From assembly GCA_036272935.1 (NCBI GenBank), contig DATAXP010000090.1, positions 1-47,375 on the forward strand: a DNA stretch of 47,375 nucleotides, in the 5' to 3' direction. Made by a program: the position numbers and the translations under genes. Source of the stretch: DATAXP01 sp036272935. Its GTDB lineage: Bacteria; Planctomycetota; Planctomycetia; Pirellulales; PNKZ01. The notes under the pieces were generated by a model. It saw nothing but the letters and a program-made list of their open reading frames with translations, made no database searches and was not told the DNA's origin. Shown piece by piece: positions 33,754 to 44,604 of this stretch; the first letter of the stretch is position 1, and each line of letters starts with the position of its first letter.

Positions 33754-34158
33754 ATGCTCGTACTAAGTCGCAAGCTTGGCGAGGCGATCGTCGTGCCGCA
33801 GTGCGATCTTTCGGTCGCCGTGGTCGATATTCAGGGCAATCGGGTGCGGCTGGGGATTTCAGCCCCCCCACAGTTCGCGGTGCACCGTGAAGAAGTCCTC
33901 GGTACGATTCCCGGCAAACCTAACGGCACATCAGCAGTCGGCAACGATCCCTTGGAAGCATTGGCCGACGAACTGACCGCCACGGCCTACCAGACTGCGC
34001 TGCGGCACCAGCCTGGTGGTTCGCGGATGAACCTGGAATCGGAGCTGGCGCGCGCCATGAAGTTGACGCTCAACCGTTGGAAGCGGCGCTTAACAACTCC
34101 GTCGCCAGTAGCCGAAATCCGCACGCGCCAGTCGCCTCCGGCACGGTTGCCGCGGTGA
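33754..34158 (+). CDS. csrA: CsrA-family RNA-binding regulator with C-terminal extension
   Basis: 134 residues. The first 55 are a standard CsrA domain: MLVLSRKLGEAIVV, NRVRLGISAP and FAVHREEVLG, with the RNA-contacting His43-Arg45 region intact. CsrA dimers bind GGA motifs in mRNA leaders and control translation and stability. Unlike classic CsrA of about 60-70 residues, this has about 75 more: two predicted helices (DPLEALADELTATAYQTALR and MNLESELARAMKLTLNRW) and a basic tail ending ARLPR. The leader AAGGAGGAAATTCG is a very strong Shine-Dalgarno that also contains GGA, so self-control is possible. The stop overlaps a GTG of the next frame (GTGA). Confidence 0.9.
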   Translation: MLVLSRKLGEAIVVPQCDLSVAVVDIQGNRVRLGISAPPQFAVHREEVLGTIPGKPNGTSAVGNDPLEALADELTATAYQTALRHQPGGSRMNLESELARAMKLTLNRWKRRLTTPSPVAEIRTRQSPPARLPR

Positions 34159-34181
34159 CCGACCTCGAAGCCCAGTTCCTC

Positions 34182-35099
34182 ATGCACACTTCGGCGACAT
34201 CAACGGCTGACCGATGGCGTGGCGCGCTGCTCGCGTGCCTCGTCGGTGCGTTGTTGCCGCTGCGCGCCGCGAGAGCCCAGGAGCTGTTCCCCACCGACAC
34301 AGGTCCCACGTTCGTCACGCCGTCGCCGATGACCGACCAGGAGCCGCCGCTCACGTTGCCCCCGCCCCAAGGTCAACAAAGCGAGATCGTGCCCGCGGAG
34401 TTATCGGCAGAGCCGAAGAAGGGACTTTTCTTGCTGCCGTGCTGGGATCGCTTCTATCGCTGCGTGCCCGAAGGAATCGTACCCTACGTCGGCCCGCGCA
34501 CGCCCGACGAACGCAAGGACTGCGGCCTCGGCCTGCCGCTGGTGGGTCGCGGATGGCGCAGTCAGCCGTTCGCGATCAGCGGCTTTGCCGGCTTTACCGA
34601 CGGCAGTCCGTTGATCCAGCATCATGTGAATCAGGAGCCGAGCTTCTACGGCGGCGCCAACTTCAGTTGGGACTACGACCACTATTGGGGTATCGAAAAG
34701 CGGCTCGGCTTCGGCGCGCTGAACCTATCGAACGGTGACCACCATTTGATTGCCGACACAGGGTTCAGCGTCACCGGCGAGTACCGGCTGATGTACTATC
34801 CGCTGGGCGACGCGCGTTGGCGGCCGTTCTTGACCGCCGGCGTCGGTTGGAGCGACTTCTATTTCAACGACGACTTCGGGAAATCCCATCTCGACACGGT
34901 GGGGATGATCCCGTTCGGTCTGGGTGTGAAGTACCTTTGGACCGAGCGAATCGCACTGCGCATGGACTTGATCGACGAGTTCACGTTCGGCACGGGCGAA
35001 CTGTCGAACTTCCATTACGTCGCGCTCACGGCAGGCCTCGAATTCCGCTACGGTCAGCGTCTGCTCAAGATGCCCTGGCACCGGCGGGGCCGAAGCTAA
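34182..35099 (+). CDS. Outer-membrane beta-barrel protein
   Basis: 305 residues from ATG 34182, giving a signal peptide with hydrophobic core ALLACLVGALLPL and an A-R-A cleavage site near residue 31. A GTG at 34155 overlaps the csrA stop and is a coupled alternative start. After a proline-rich linker (TDQEPPLTLPPPQGQQS) and a Cys pair (LPCWDRFYRCVPEG), the last 190 residues form alternating amphipathic strands such as SFYGGANFSWDYDHYWG, FSVTGEYRLMYYPLG, WRPFLTAGVGWSDFYFN and VALTAGLEFRYGQRL, as in OmpW/opacity-type barrels. The exact family is not clear. Its placement after csrA suggests shared control by the TetR protein. Confidence 0.75.
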   Translation: MHTSATSTADRWRGALLACLVGALLPLRAARAQELFPTDTGPTFVTPSPMTDQEPPLTLPPPQGQQSEIVPAELSAEPKKGLFLLPCWDRFYRCVPEGIVPYVGPRTPDERKDCGLGLPLVGRGWRSQPFAISGFAGFTDGSPLIQHHVNQEPSFYGGANFSWDYDHYWGIEKRLGFGALNLSNGDHHLIADTGFSVTGEYRLMYYPLGDARWRPFLTAGVGWSDFYFNDDFGKSHLDTVGMIPFGLGVKYLWTERIALRMDLIDEFTFGTGELSNFHYVALTAGLEFRYGQRLLKMPWHRRGRS

Positions 35100-35115
35100 G
35101 GCCGACTAGCGCCGA

Positions 35116-35161
35116 TTTAGCCGCGTCGCTTGCGACGCGCGGGGCGAGCCCCGCGGCTAAA
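35116..35161. repeat. TTTAGCC-family composite hairpin, two-module copy
   Basis: Outer TTTAGCCGCG and CGCGGCTAAA enclose GCGTCGC-TT-GCGACGC and GGGGC-GA-GCCCC modules. It lies between the barrel stop and the propeller start. Confidence 0.85.
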
Positions 35162-35252
35162 TGAAAGCGCTCGCGACCAATCCACAGCCGCACTTTGCAA
35201 CGCGTTCGGCAGCGAACTAAGATGCGGACTCCTTTTGCCCTGGAGATCATGC

Positions 35253-36230
35253 ATGATTCGCGCATCGCTTGCCATCGGTTGGATGTGTCTGTTTCCCGTG
35301 GTGGCGTGGGCCGCTGAGCCCGAGTACAAGGCCGTCGAAAACTGGCTGAAGCCGGCGGCCGAGATGGCCACCATCGGCGCGGCGCACGGCGACATTGCCG
35401 TCGCGTCGAACGGCGAAGTGTATGTCAGCCTGCTGGCGGGGCCGCGCGGCGGCGTCCAGGTGTTTGGCGCCGACGGCAGCTACGTGCGCAATGTGCCGGG
35501 GGCGCCGAACGATTTTCACGGCTTCGTGATTCGCAAGCAGGACGACGGCGAGTTCATCTACGGTGCTCGGCTGGCCGGACAAAGCATTATCAAGATGAAG
35601 CTCGACGGCACGCTGGTGCTCACGATCGAAGGCTCGTCGATCCCGTCGGAGTATCACGGCAAGCAGAAGGACAAGCCGACCCTGCGGCTGACGGCGGTCG
35701 ACGTGGCGCCCGATGGCCGCATCTTCGCCGTCGACGGTTACGGCACCGACTACATCCACGTGTTCGATGCCGGCGGCACGTATCAAAAGAGTTTCGGTGG
35801 CAAGGCAGCCCCCTACGGCTTCAAGACCAATCACAAGATCGCGATCGACACCCGGTTCGATCCGCCGCGCATCTTCTGCTGCGACCGTGAGAATCGCCGG
35901 GCGGTGCATCTGTCGCTCGATGGCGACGTGCTGGGCGTGATCCCCGACCTGAAGCGTCCCGCCGCGGTGGCGATCCACGGCGACTGGGCGGCAGTCGCCG
36001 AGATCGAGGGGCGCGTGAGCCTGATCGACAAGAACGGCACGACTGTCGCAACGCTGGGCGAGAACCCGGTGAAGGAGCAAACCGCCACGAACAAGGTGCC
36101 GCCGGCGGAGTGGAAAACCGGCATCCTCACCGCGCCGCACGGCATCGACTTCGACCGCAGCGGCGACCTGTTCGTCACCGAGTTCAACATGTACGGCCGT
36201 GCGCTGCGCTACGACCTGGTGCGGCAGTAG
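35253..36230 (+). CDS. Exported NHL-like beta-propeller protein
   Basis: 325 residues from ATG 35253, preceded by TGGAGATC. A signal peptide ends at about residue 20 (CLFPVVAWAAEP). The rest has NHL or SMP30-type propeller blades: GDIAVASNGEVYVSLL, VDVAPDGRIFAVDGYGTD, IHVFDAGGTYQKSFGG and HGIDFDRSGDLFVTEFNM. Repeats of D-x-x-G-x-x-F/Y-V-x-D/E mark each blade. No enzymatic motif stands out. The two Cys at IFCCDREN are unusual. It is a single-gene unit with repeats on both sides. A role in sensing or binding at the cell surface or in the periplasm is only a guess. Confidence 0.82.
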   Translation: MIRASLAIGWMCLFPVVAWAAEPEYKAVENWLKPAAEMATIGAAHGDIAVASNGEVYVSLLAGPRGGVQVFGADGSYVRNVPGAPNDFHGFVIRKQDDGEFIYGARLAGQSIIKMKLDGTLVLTIEGSSIPSEYHGKQKDKPTLRLTAVDVAPDGRIFAVDGYGTDYIHVFDAGGTYQKSFGGKAAPYGFKTNHKIAIDTRFDPPRIFCCDRENRRAVHLSLDGDVLGVIPDLKRPAAVAIHGDWAAVAEIEGRVSLIDKNGTTVATLGENPVKEQTATNKVPPAEWKTGILTAPHGIDFDRSGDLFVTEFNMYGRALRYDLVRQ

Positions 36231-36254
36231 CGGGCGACCGCCACTTCTATTCTT

Positions 36255-36345
36255 GTGGGAGGCGATTCCCGCCGCTCTCTCGCTCAGTCGGCGAAAGGAT
36301 TCGCCTCCCACAAGGATTCGCCTCCCACAAGGATTCGCCTCCCAC
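36255..36345. repeat. GTGGGAGGCGATTC inverted repeat with three right arms
   Basis: Left arm GTGGGAGGCGATTC (36255-36268), right arm GGATTCGCCTCCCAC (36297-36311), followed by two further copies of AAGGATTCGCCTCCCAC (36312-36328 and 36329-36345). The last copy ends on the first base of the next gene's stop codon. A related hairpin lies at 46219-46290. Confidence 0.85.
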
Positions 36346-36824
36346 TACTGTGCCGCGGCAGAGAAGTCGCGCACCAGGCGGAGGAACACTTCGCGGGTCA
36401 CGTGGGCTAGCGCCACCTGCCGGCCCGCGCCGTAGTCGGCATTGTAGCGCACCAGGCTTAGTTCGCCGGTCTTGCGCGCCAGCAGTTCGTAGTAGCTCGT
36501 GCGGTCGCCGTCTTTCGCCGGCGGCACCGAGCGCATCTGCACGACGCACTGCTGCGAATCCGTTTCGATTGGCTGGATCGGCTCGAGCAGGTAGGTGAGG
36601 CGTTTCGATAGCTCACCGGCGACGCGCTGCACCTCGTCCATGCCGGCCGCCCGGAGCCGGTCGCTGTGCAACGTGAATCGTTCGAAGGAGCAGCCGAGCG
36701 AGTCGATTGCTGACAGGTCGCATTCGAACTGCTGGCCCGTGGACGATTCGTCGATCCGCATCGGGCCGGTCGAAGGGCTTGGCAGCGACGCGAGCGCCGA
36801 TTGAACCTGTTGCTCGAGCGCCAT
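36345..36824 (-). CDS. Small uncharacterised protein, last gene of the prkA-yeaH-spoVR unit
   Basis: 159 residues from ATG 36824. I do not recognise a family. The protein is soluble, with no signal peptide or membrane segment. It begins with a helix (ALEQQVQSALASL), has beta-rich middle parts (FECDLSAIDSLGCSFERFTL, PIETDSQQCVVQMRSVP) and ends in a helix REVFLRLVRDFSAAA. The start lies 23 bases after the spoVR stop on the same strand, so it belongs to the same operon, and it may be an accessory factor. An earlier open frame continues upstream inside spoVR and is not used. Its stop codon is flush with the GTGGGAGG repeat. Confidence 0.65.
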   Translation of the reverse strand: MALEQQVQSALASLPSPSTGPMRIDESSTGQQFECDLSAIDSLGCSFERFTLHSDRLRAAGMDEVQRVAGELSKRLTYLLEPIQPIETDSQQCVVQMRSVPPAKDGDRTSYYELLARKTGELSLVRYNADYGAGRQVALAHVTREVFLRLVRDFSAAAQ

Positions 36825-36847
36825 GATGGGGGGCCCTGCTGTCCGCC

Positions 36848-38377
<1,530 letters not shown>

Positions 38378-38381
38378 TGGC

Positions 38382-38425
38382 AGTTGCTAGTTGCTGGTAG
38401 CTAGTTGCTGGTAGCTAGTTGCTAG
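38382..38425. repeat. 14-bp tandem repeat in the spoVR leader
   Basis: CTAGTTGCTGGTAG occurs at 38387-38400 and 38401-38414, with a partial third copy to 38425 and an additional AGTTG start at 38382. It fills the space from just after the yeaH stop to 5 bases before the spoVR start. Confidence 0.8.
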
Positions 38426-38429
38426 CCCC

Positions 38430-39539
38430 TCAACTTCCTTTGCCCAGGAACAACTTGATCGAATCGAAGATGCCGTCGCGGTCGCGGATCTCCGAGAGCA
38501 GCAGGTTGTCGACTTCCGAAACCAGGCGCTCGCGCAGGGCTCGCAGGTATTCGCCGCTGCCGTAGGGGCTTTCGACCTGGCCATAGCAGAACAGGTTGAC
38601 CTGCGGCAGAATGTCTTCGCGCAGCAGGCGCGTGCTGGTCTGGTTGTCTTCGCCCCAGTTGTCGCCGTCGGAGAATTGGAAGCAGTACAGGTTCCAGTCC
38701 GAGGGCGGGAACTCGGCCTTGATCGTGTCGATGCACACACGGTAGGCCGAGCTGATGCGCGTGCCGCCGCTCTCGCGGGTGTGGTAGAAGGTTTCTTCGT
38801 CGACCACCTTCGCCGCGGCATCGTGAATGATGTAACGCACCTCGATGCCGCCGTACTGGCTCTTGAGCCAGGTGTCGATCCAAAACGCCTCGGTGCGGAC
38901 GATCTGCTTCTGCTCGTCGGTCATCGAACCGGAAACGTCCATGATGTACACGATCGCGGCGTTGGCCTCGGGATGGGCGACTGTCTTCCACGAGCGGTAG
39001 CGCTTGTCCTCGCGGTAGGGCACCACGCGCGGACTTTCGCGATTGTACGACTTCGACGAAATCTGCCGCTTGAGCGCCTCCATATAGGTGCGGCGGAAAT
39101 GTCGCAGCGACTCGGGGCCTGTGCGGCGGATGCTCGTGTAGCGGTCCTTTTCCTGAACGATGTTCGCCTTGCCGCGCGGCTCGATGCGCGGAAGTTGCAG
39201 CTCCTGGGCCATGATCTCGGCCAACTCCTCGAGCGACACGTCGACTTCGAGGATGTGGCCGCCCGGCTCGTTGCCGGCCTGACCGGCGCCGCCCCCCTGG
39301 TCGCCGCCCGAGCCGACCGGCGTGCCTTCTTCGCCTTCGCCCTGGCCGACGCCGCCCGAGCCGTTCTTGCCGTAGCGGAAATGGGGCACATCGAGCTGCG
39401 GGATGGGAATGCTGACCAGATCGCGACCCTTGCGGCCGATCATCTCACCGTGGGTGATGTACTTCCGCAGGTTGTGCTGGATCTTGCCGCGAACGATCTG
39501 TTTGAATCGCGATTGATCTCGATCGATCTTCATCACCAT
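38430..39539 (-). CDS. yeaH: YeaH/UPF0229 (DUF444) family protein with VWA-like domain
   Basis: 369 residues. The family accompanies PrkA kinases in an operon in many proteobacteria and planctomycetes. N-terminal part: RFKQIVRGKIQHNLRKYITH and an ISIPIPQ-like stretch. Then a low-complexity glycine-rich linker (about 70-110), which is common in the family. The C-terminal half is a von Willebrand A-like domain with a MIDAS-type DVSGS (IVYIMDVSGSMTDEQ) and a closing SDGDNWGEDNQTS. The PHFRYGKNG and RYRSWKTVAHPEANA motifs also match. It begins 42 bases after prkA and is followed by spoVR. The cellular role is unclear; nitrogen-starvation links are from enterobacteria. Confidence 0.93.
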   Translation of the reverse strand: MVMKIDRDQSRFKQIVRGKIQHNLRKYITHGEMIGRKGRDLVSIPIPQLDVPHFRYGKNGSGGVGQGEGEEGTPVGSGGDQGGGAGQAGNEPGGHILEVDVSLEELAEIMAQELQLPRIEPRGKANIVQEKDRYTSIRRTGPESLRHFRRTYMEALKRQISSKSYNRESPRVVPYREDKRYRSWKTVAHPEANAAIVYIMDVSGSMTDEQKQIVRTEAFWIDTWLKSQYGGIEVRYIIHDAAAKVVDEETFYHTRESGGTRISSAYRVCIDTIKAEFPPSDWNLYCFQFSDGDNWGEDNQTSTRLLREDILPQVNLFCYGQVESPYGSGEYLRALRERLVSEVDNLLLSEIRDRDGIFDSIKLFLGKGS

Positions 39540-39581
39540 GGAAGCACTGCCCCGCTTGGGCTCGGGTTGGGTAGCAACGCG

Positions 39582-41633
<2,052 letters not shown>

Positions 41634-42227
41634 TCGAGCATCTCCCGCAATTGCTGAAATCGAAACCACGCGCTGCGGCCCGCCGATCGCCAGCCGTGCG
41701 TGCATTGCCCCTGCGCCGAGTTTCCGCCTCGAAACCGCCCAGAGTTCGCTTCCACGAAATCCTGCTGAAATCGCCACAGTGCGACCGGCGGCGACGCTAC
41801 CGCCGGCGATCTGGCCGAAGGGCCAAAGTCGTCGAAAGTGCATCCACGCTAGAAATCGCCGCGGCGTCGACGCCTATCCGAGCCGGAAAAAAGCCGCTTC
41901 CCAGCTCCACAACCGGTCGAGACACCGTCGCGGATCAGCAGGAGGACTTGGAAAAGAGCTGTAGGCTGGTGGCGATGCGAATGAACTTAGGCAGGCGTGC
42001 GTGAACGTGTCGTCTGTTCCGCGGCCAGCGGTTGCCGAATTCCCCGGCCCGCCGTCGTCTGCCGATCCACTCCAGTTAAGTATTGCCTCGCTCGGTTTTT
42101 ACGGCAATACCGACTTTGGGCCGGTTCTCCAACCTTCGCATGCTCCCACGCGAAAAGACCAACCTGAAATCTTTCCAGCGCAACGGTTTGAGGTGGCCAC
42201 TTGGCGGAGAGAGCAACGCCGATGCGC
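41634..42227. other. Gene-free interval upstream of prkA
   Basis: About 590 bp between the prkA start and a hairpin near the HEAT-repeat gene. Several short open frames cross it but none has a good start signal or family resemblance. The prkA promoter must lie here on the minus strand; no convincing -35/-10 pair was identified. Confidence 0.6.
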
Positions 42228-42281
42228 GCCACTGGCTACGCCAGTGCTGGCCGCCGCAGGGGCACTGGCAGAGCCAGTGGC
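42228..42281. repeat. GCCACTGGC-type hairpin
   Basis: GCCACTGGCTACGCCAGTG pairs with CACTGGCAGAGCCAGTGGC (17 of 19) across a GC-rich loop of 16 bases. It lies 29 bases past the HEAT-repeat gene stop, so it could act as its terminator, though there is no T-run on that strand. Confidence 0.75.
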
Positions 42282-42309
42282 ACCAGCTTGATGACGACAA
42301 AAATTCTGC

Positions 42310-43701
42310 CTACCCGGCCCGCTCCCACGTTTCGCCGCGCTGGTAACGACGGGCACGATCGACGACCACCGGGTCCTTGCTGGTCGCGATTAGCTTATCG
42401 AGCGCCTTGTCGAACTCGGCCTTGTTCGGATCGCGAATCTCGCGATGGTGGGCCAGCTCGACGATCGTCTCGCAGGCCGTCTGGGCGAACTGCGGATCGT
42501 CGACATACGGCAGCACGAACCGCAGTGTGTCGACATCGTACGCCGTCCGGCTACGGTTGATGACCAGCGTTTGCTCGGCCGGCGTGCGGGCTTCCTTCAT
42601 CGCCTGCTTCATGCGGTCCAGCCGCTGCTTGTCGCTGCGCTTGTCGCGGGCGGCCGAGATTTTGACGAACCCCTGGAACGCCTGCGTCCGCTCGGCCGGG
42701 TCCTTGGTTTTCTCGGCAATATCAAGCAACTGGTCGGCCACGCTGGCGTCGGGCCACTTGCTCAAGGCGTCGATCCCCAGCTTCCGTCGGACCGGGTCGT
42801 CGCAGGTGGCGATGTCGGCGACGAATTTGATCAGCTTCTTTCCGCCGACGCGCCCCATCAGCCCGAGCAGTTGATCGCGCTGGGCCGTGTCGATCGTGTC
42901 GAGCGACCGAATCAAGGCGGTTGCACGCTCGCCGTCATCGTTGATGCGCGAGCAGACCAGCGCCACGTCCTTCTCGGCCGCGTCGCGCTCGGCCCCCTTC
43001 GCAGCCTTGAGCACTCCCGGCAGCATGGCGGCGATCTGCGAGCTGTTGGCCAATTGGCCGAGCGCCGCCATCGCGGCGGTGCGCACCGGGGAACTGTCGT
43101 CTACGGCGGCGGTGAGGAACGCGGGCACTTCCTTGCGGGCCCACCGCGCCGCCAGAACCTCGATCAACGCCGCTTTCTGCGCCGGCTCGGCCGAAGGCAT
43201 CTGCTGGGCGATCGCTTGGGTCACCGTGTCGCCGCGCATCGTGGTGAGACTGCGCCGCGCCGCAGCCTGCTCGGCCGGCGATTTGCTGCCGAGCGCCCGG
43301 ACCAGCAGCGGCAACAAGTCGGCCGAATCGCCGAGTTGCCCCAAGGCACTGAGCGCGGCGGCACGCACCGTCTCGTCCTGGCTCGATTCGTACAGCGCGA
43401 GCACTGCCGGTCGTGCCACGGCATCGCCGCGGTCGCCGAGCGCCGAGAGCAACCCCACTTGCGCCGCCGGCGACAGCGTCGGCAACTGCTCGGCAAACAG
43501 CCTGGTGGTCGCGGCTCCGCCGTCGGCCGTGCGCACCTGCTCGAGCGCCGCCCCGCGGAACTCAGGGTCGTTGTTGCTGAGCAGCTTCACGACCATTTGC
43601 AGATAATCTTCCGACGGCTTCTTGCCCCAGGCCGCCGAAGTTGCCGACAGGCAAAGCGCCGAAGCGAACACCACCCAACCGATGTGCGTGCGTCGAATCA
43701 T
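42310..43701 (-). CDS. Exported HEAT-repeat protein
   Basis: 463 residues. A signal peptide ends near residue 24 (FASALCLSATSAAWG). The remainder is a run of HEAT/ARM-like helix pairs: NDPEFRGAALEQVRTADGGA, SPAAQVGLLSALGDRGD, DETVRAAALSALGQLGD, SPVRTAAMAALGQLANSS and DDPVRRKLGIDALSKWPDA, each about 30 residues. Such solenoids mediate protein binding, here probably at the cell surface or in the periplasm. No catalytic domain is visible. A second HEAT gene lies upstream, separated by a nested inverted repeat. The same layout (HEAT, HEAT, Gfo/Idh/MocA) suggests one exported catabolic unit. Confidence 0.86.
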   Translation of the reverse strand: MIRRTHIGWVVFASALCLSATSAAWGKKPSEDYLQMVVKLLSNNDPEFRGAALEQVRTADGGAATTRLFAEQLPTLSPAAQVGLLSALGDRGDAVARPAVLALYESSQDETVRAAALSALGQLGDSADLLPLLVRALGSKSPAEQAAARRSLTTMRGDTVTQAIAQQMPSAEPAQKAALIEVLAARWARKEVPAFLTAAVDDSSPVRTAAMAALGQLANSSQIAAMLPGVLKAAKGAERDAAEKDVALVCSRINDDGERATALIRSLDTIDTAQRDQLLGLMGRVGGKKLIKFVADIATCDDPVRRKLGIDALSKWPDASVADQLLDIAEKTKDPAERTQAFQGFVKISAARDKRSDKQRLDRMKQAMKEARTPAEQTLVINRSRTAYDVDTLRFVLPYVDDPQFAQTACETIVELAHHREIRDPNKAEFDKALDKLIATSKDPVVVDRARRYQRGETWERAG

Positions 43702-43718
43702 TTGCGATCATTCTCCGG

Positions 43719-43834
43719 AGAACCACCACAGAGGAACCTGCAGCCACCGATGAACACGGATGGACACAGATTAGAAAATCAATCGCTTATCCGTGTTTAT
43801 CTGTGTTCATCCGTGGTTTCTGCCTTTGTGGTTC
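43719..43834. repeat. Nested inverted repeat of two repeat families
   Basis: Inner arms 43744-43773 and 43785-43815 share a CCAC-GATGAACAC-GAT-ACAC-GAT pattern as complements. Outside them, GAACCAC (43719-43725) and GTGGTTC (43828-43834), with AGAGG/CCTTT between, pair as outer arms and resemble the CTCTGTG-type repeat. The loop is about 12 bases. It occupies most of the gap between the two HEAT genes. Confidence 0.8.
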
Positions 43835-43850
43835 TGTAGTTCATTTGTTG

Positions 43851-44564
43851 TTAGCTCTCCACGCTCGCGCAGACGAGCATGCCGCGCGTTGCTGCCAGGC
43901 GCACTAGCCGGCTTTGGTTGTCGCCGGCCAGGGATTCGTAAATCGCTCGGGCCTCGGCCGGCTTGCTGCCCCGCAGCGACTCGGCGCATGCGAGCAGGCC
44001 GTCGATCACGTATGGCTTGTTGCCGTTTGCCGACACGACCATCGCCTTCAAGGCGGCTGCGGCCTGCGGTGTGCCGATCGCCCCCAGCGCCAGGGCCGCG
44101 GCACGCGCGACGGCCGGGTCGTTGTTCTGGAGCGCCGCGGCGATCACCTCAACCGCTTCGCCATCGCGGCGAGCGCCCAGCGAGTTGATCACGCCAAGCT
44201 TCAGATTGCCGTCGAGCTTGCCGGCGGCATCGCGCAGCGCTTTGCCCGCTTCGGGCAGCGGCATGCGCTCGAGCACGAACCGCGCCATGTGGGCGTGGTC
44301 GGGCTTATCGAGCAGCGCGGCCAAGGCAGGCACGCATCCGGCCGTGCCGATGACCGTCAGCTTGCGGCAGCAGTAATCCTTGGCATCCCGCGAGATGCTG
44401 CTGGTCAAGTCAGCCGTCAACCGGGCTTCGAGGTCGGCCCGCAGCTTCTCGTCGCCGTGGGCGGCAGCCACCGCGTCCTCGATCGGAGCGAGCACCGCGG
44501 TGTCGGTCCCCCAGTCGTATTGCTTCAGCGCGTCGAACGCGACATTCAGTGCATCAGCTGACAT
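43851..44564 (-). CDS. HEAT-repeat protein, cytosolic
   Basis: 237 residues from ATG 44564, where GAGGAAA precedes. No signal peptide. The protein is a short HEAT-type solenoid: AKDYCCRKLTVIGTAGCVPA, VPALAALLDKPDHAHMARFV, GNLKLGVINSLGARRDGEA and DPAVARAAALALGAIG are typical helix pairs. Usually such proteins accompany heme- or sugar-oxidising secreted enzymes in planctomycetes; here the neighbour is an exported Gfo/Idh/MocA protein. It lacks any catalytic motif, so it is an adaptor by inference. Confidence 0.8.
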   Translation of the reverse strand: MSADALNVAFDALKQYDWGTDTAVLAPIEDAVAAAHGDEKLRADLEARLTADLTSSISRDAKDYCCRKLTVIGTAGCVPALAALLDKPDHAHMARFVLERMPLPEAGKALRDAAGKLDGNLKLGVINSLGARRDGEAVEVIAAALQNNDPAVARAAALALGAIGTPQAAAALKAMVVSANGNKPYVIDGLLACAESLRGSKPAEARAIYESLAGDNQSRLVRLAATRGMLVCASVES

Positions 44565-44604
44565 ATTGGTTTCCTCACAAGATCGAGGAGAAAAGTGTTT
44601 GTGA

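Noticed and set aside
36297..36345. CRISPR-like array from the repeated AAGGATTCGCCTCCCAC
   Set aside because: The copies are directly adjacent with no spacers, and they are arms of a palindrome; there are no cas genes.
42001..42291. 96-codon open frame upstream of the HEAT gene
   Set aside because: Ends inside a hairpin repeat, has no Shine-Dalgarno and no family resemblance.
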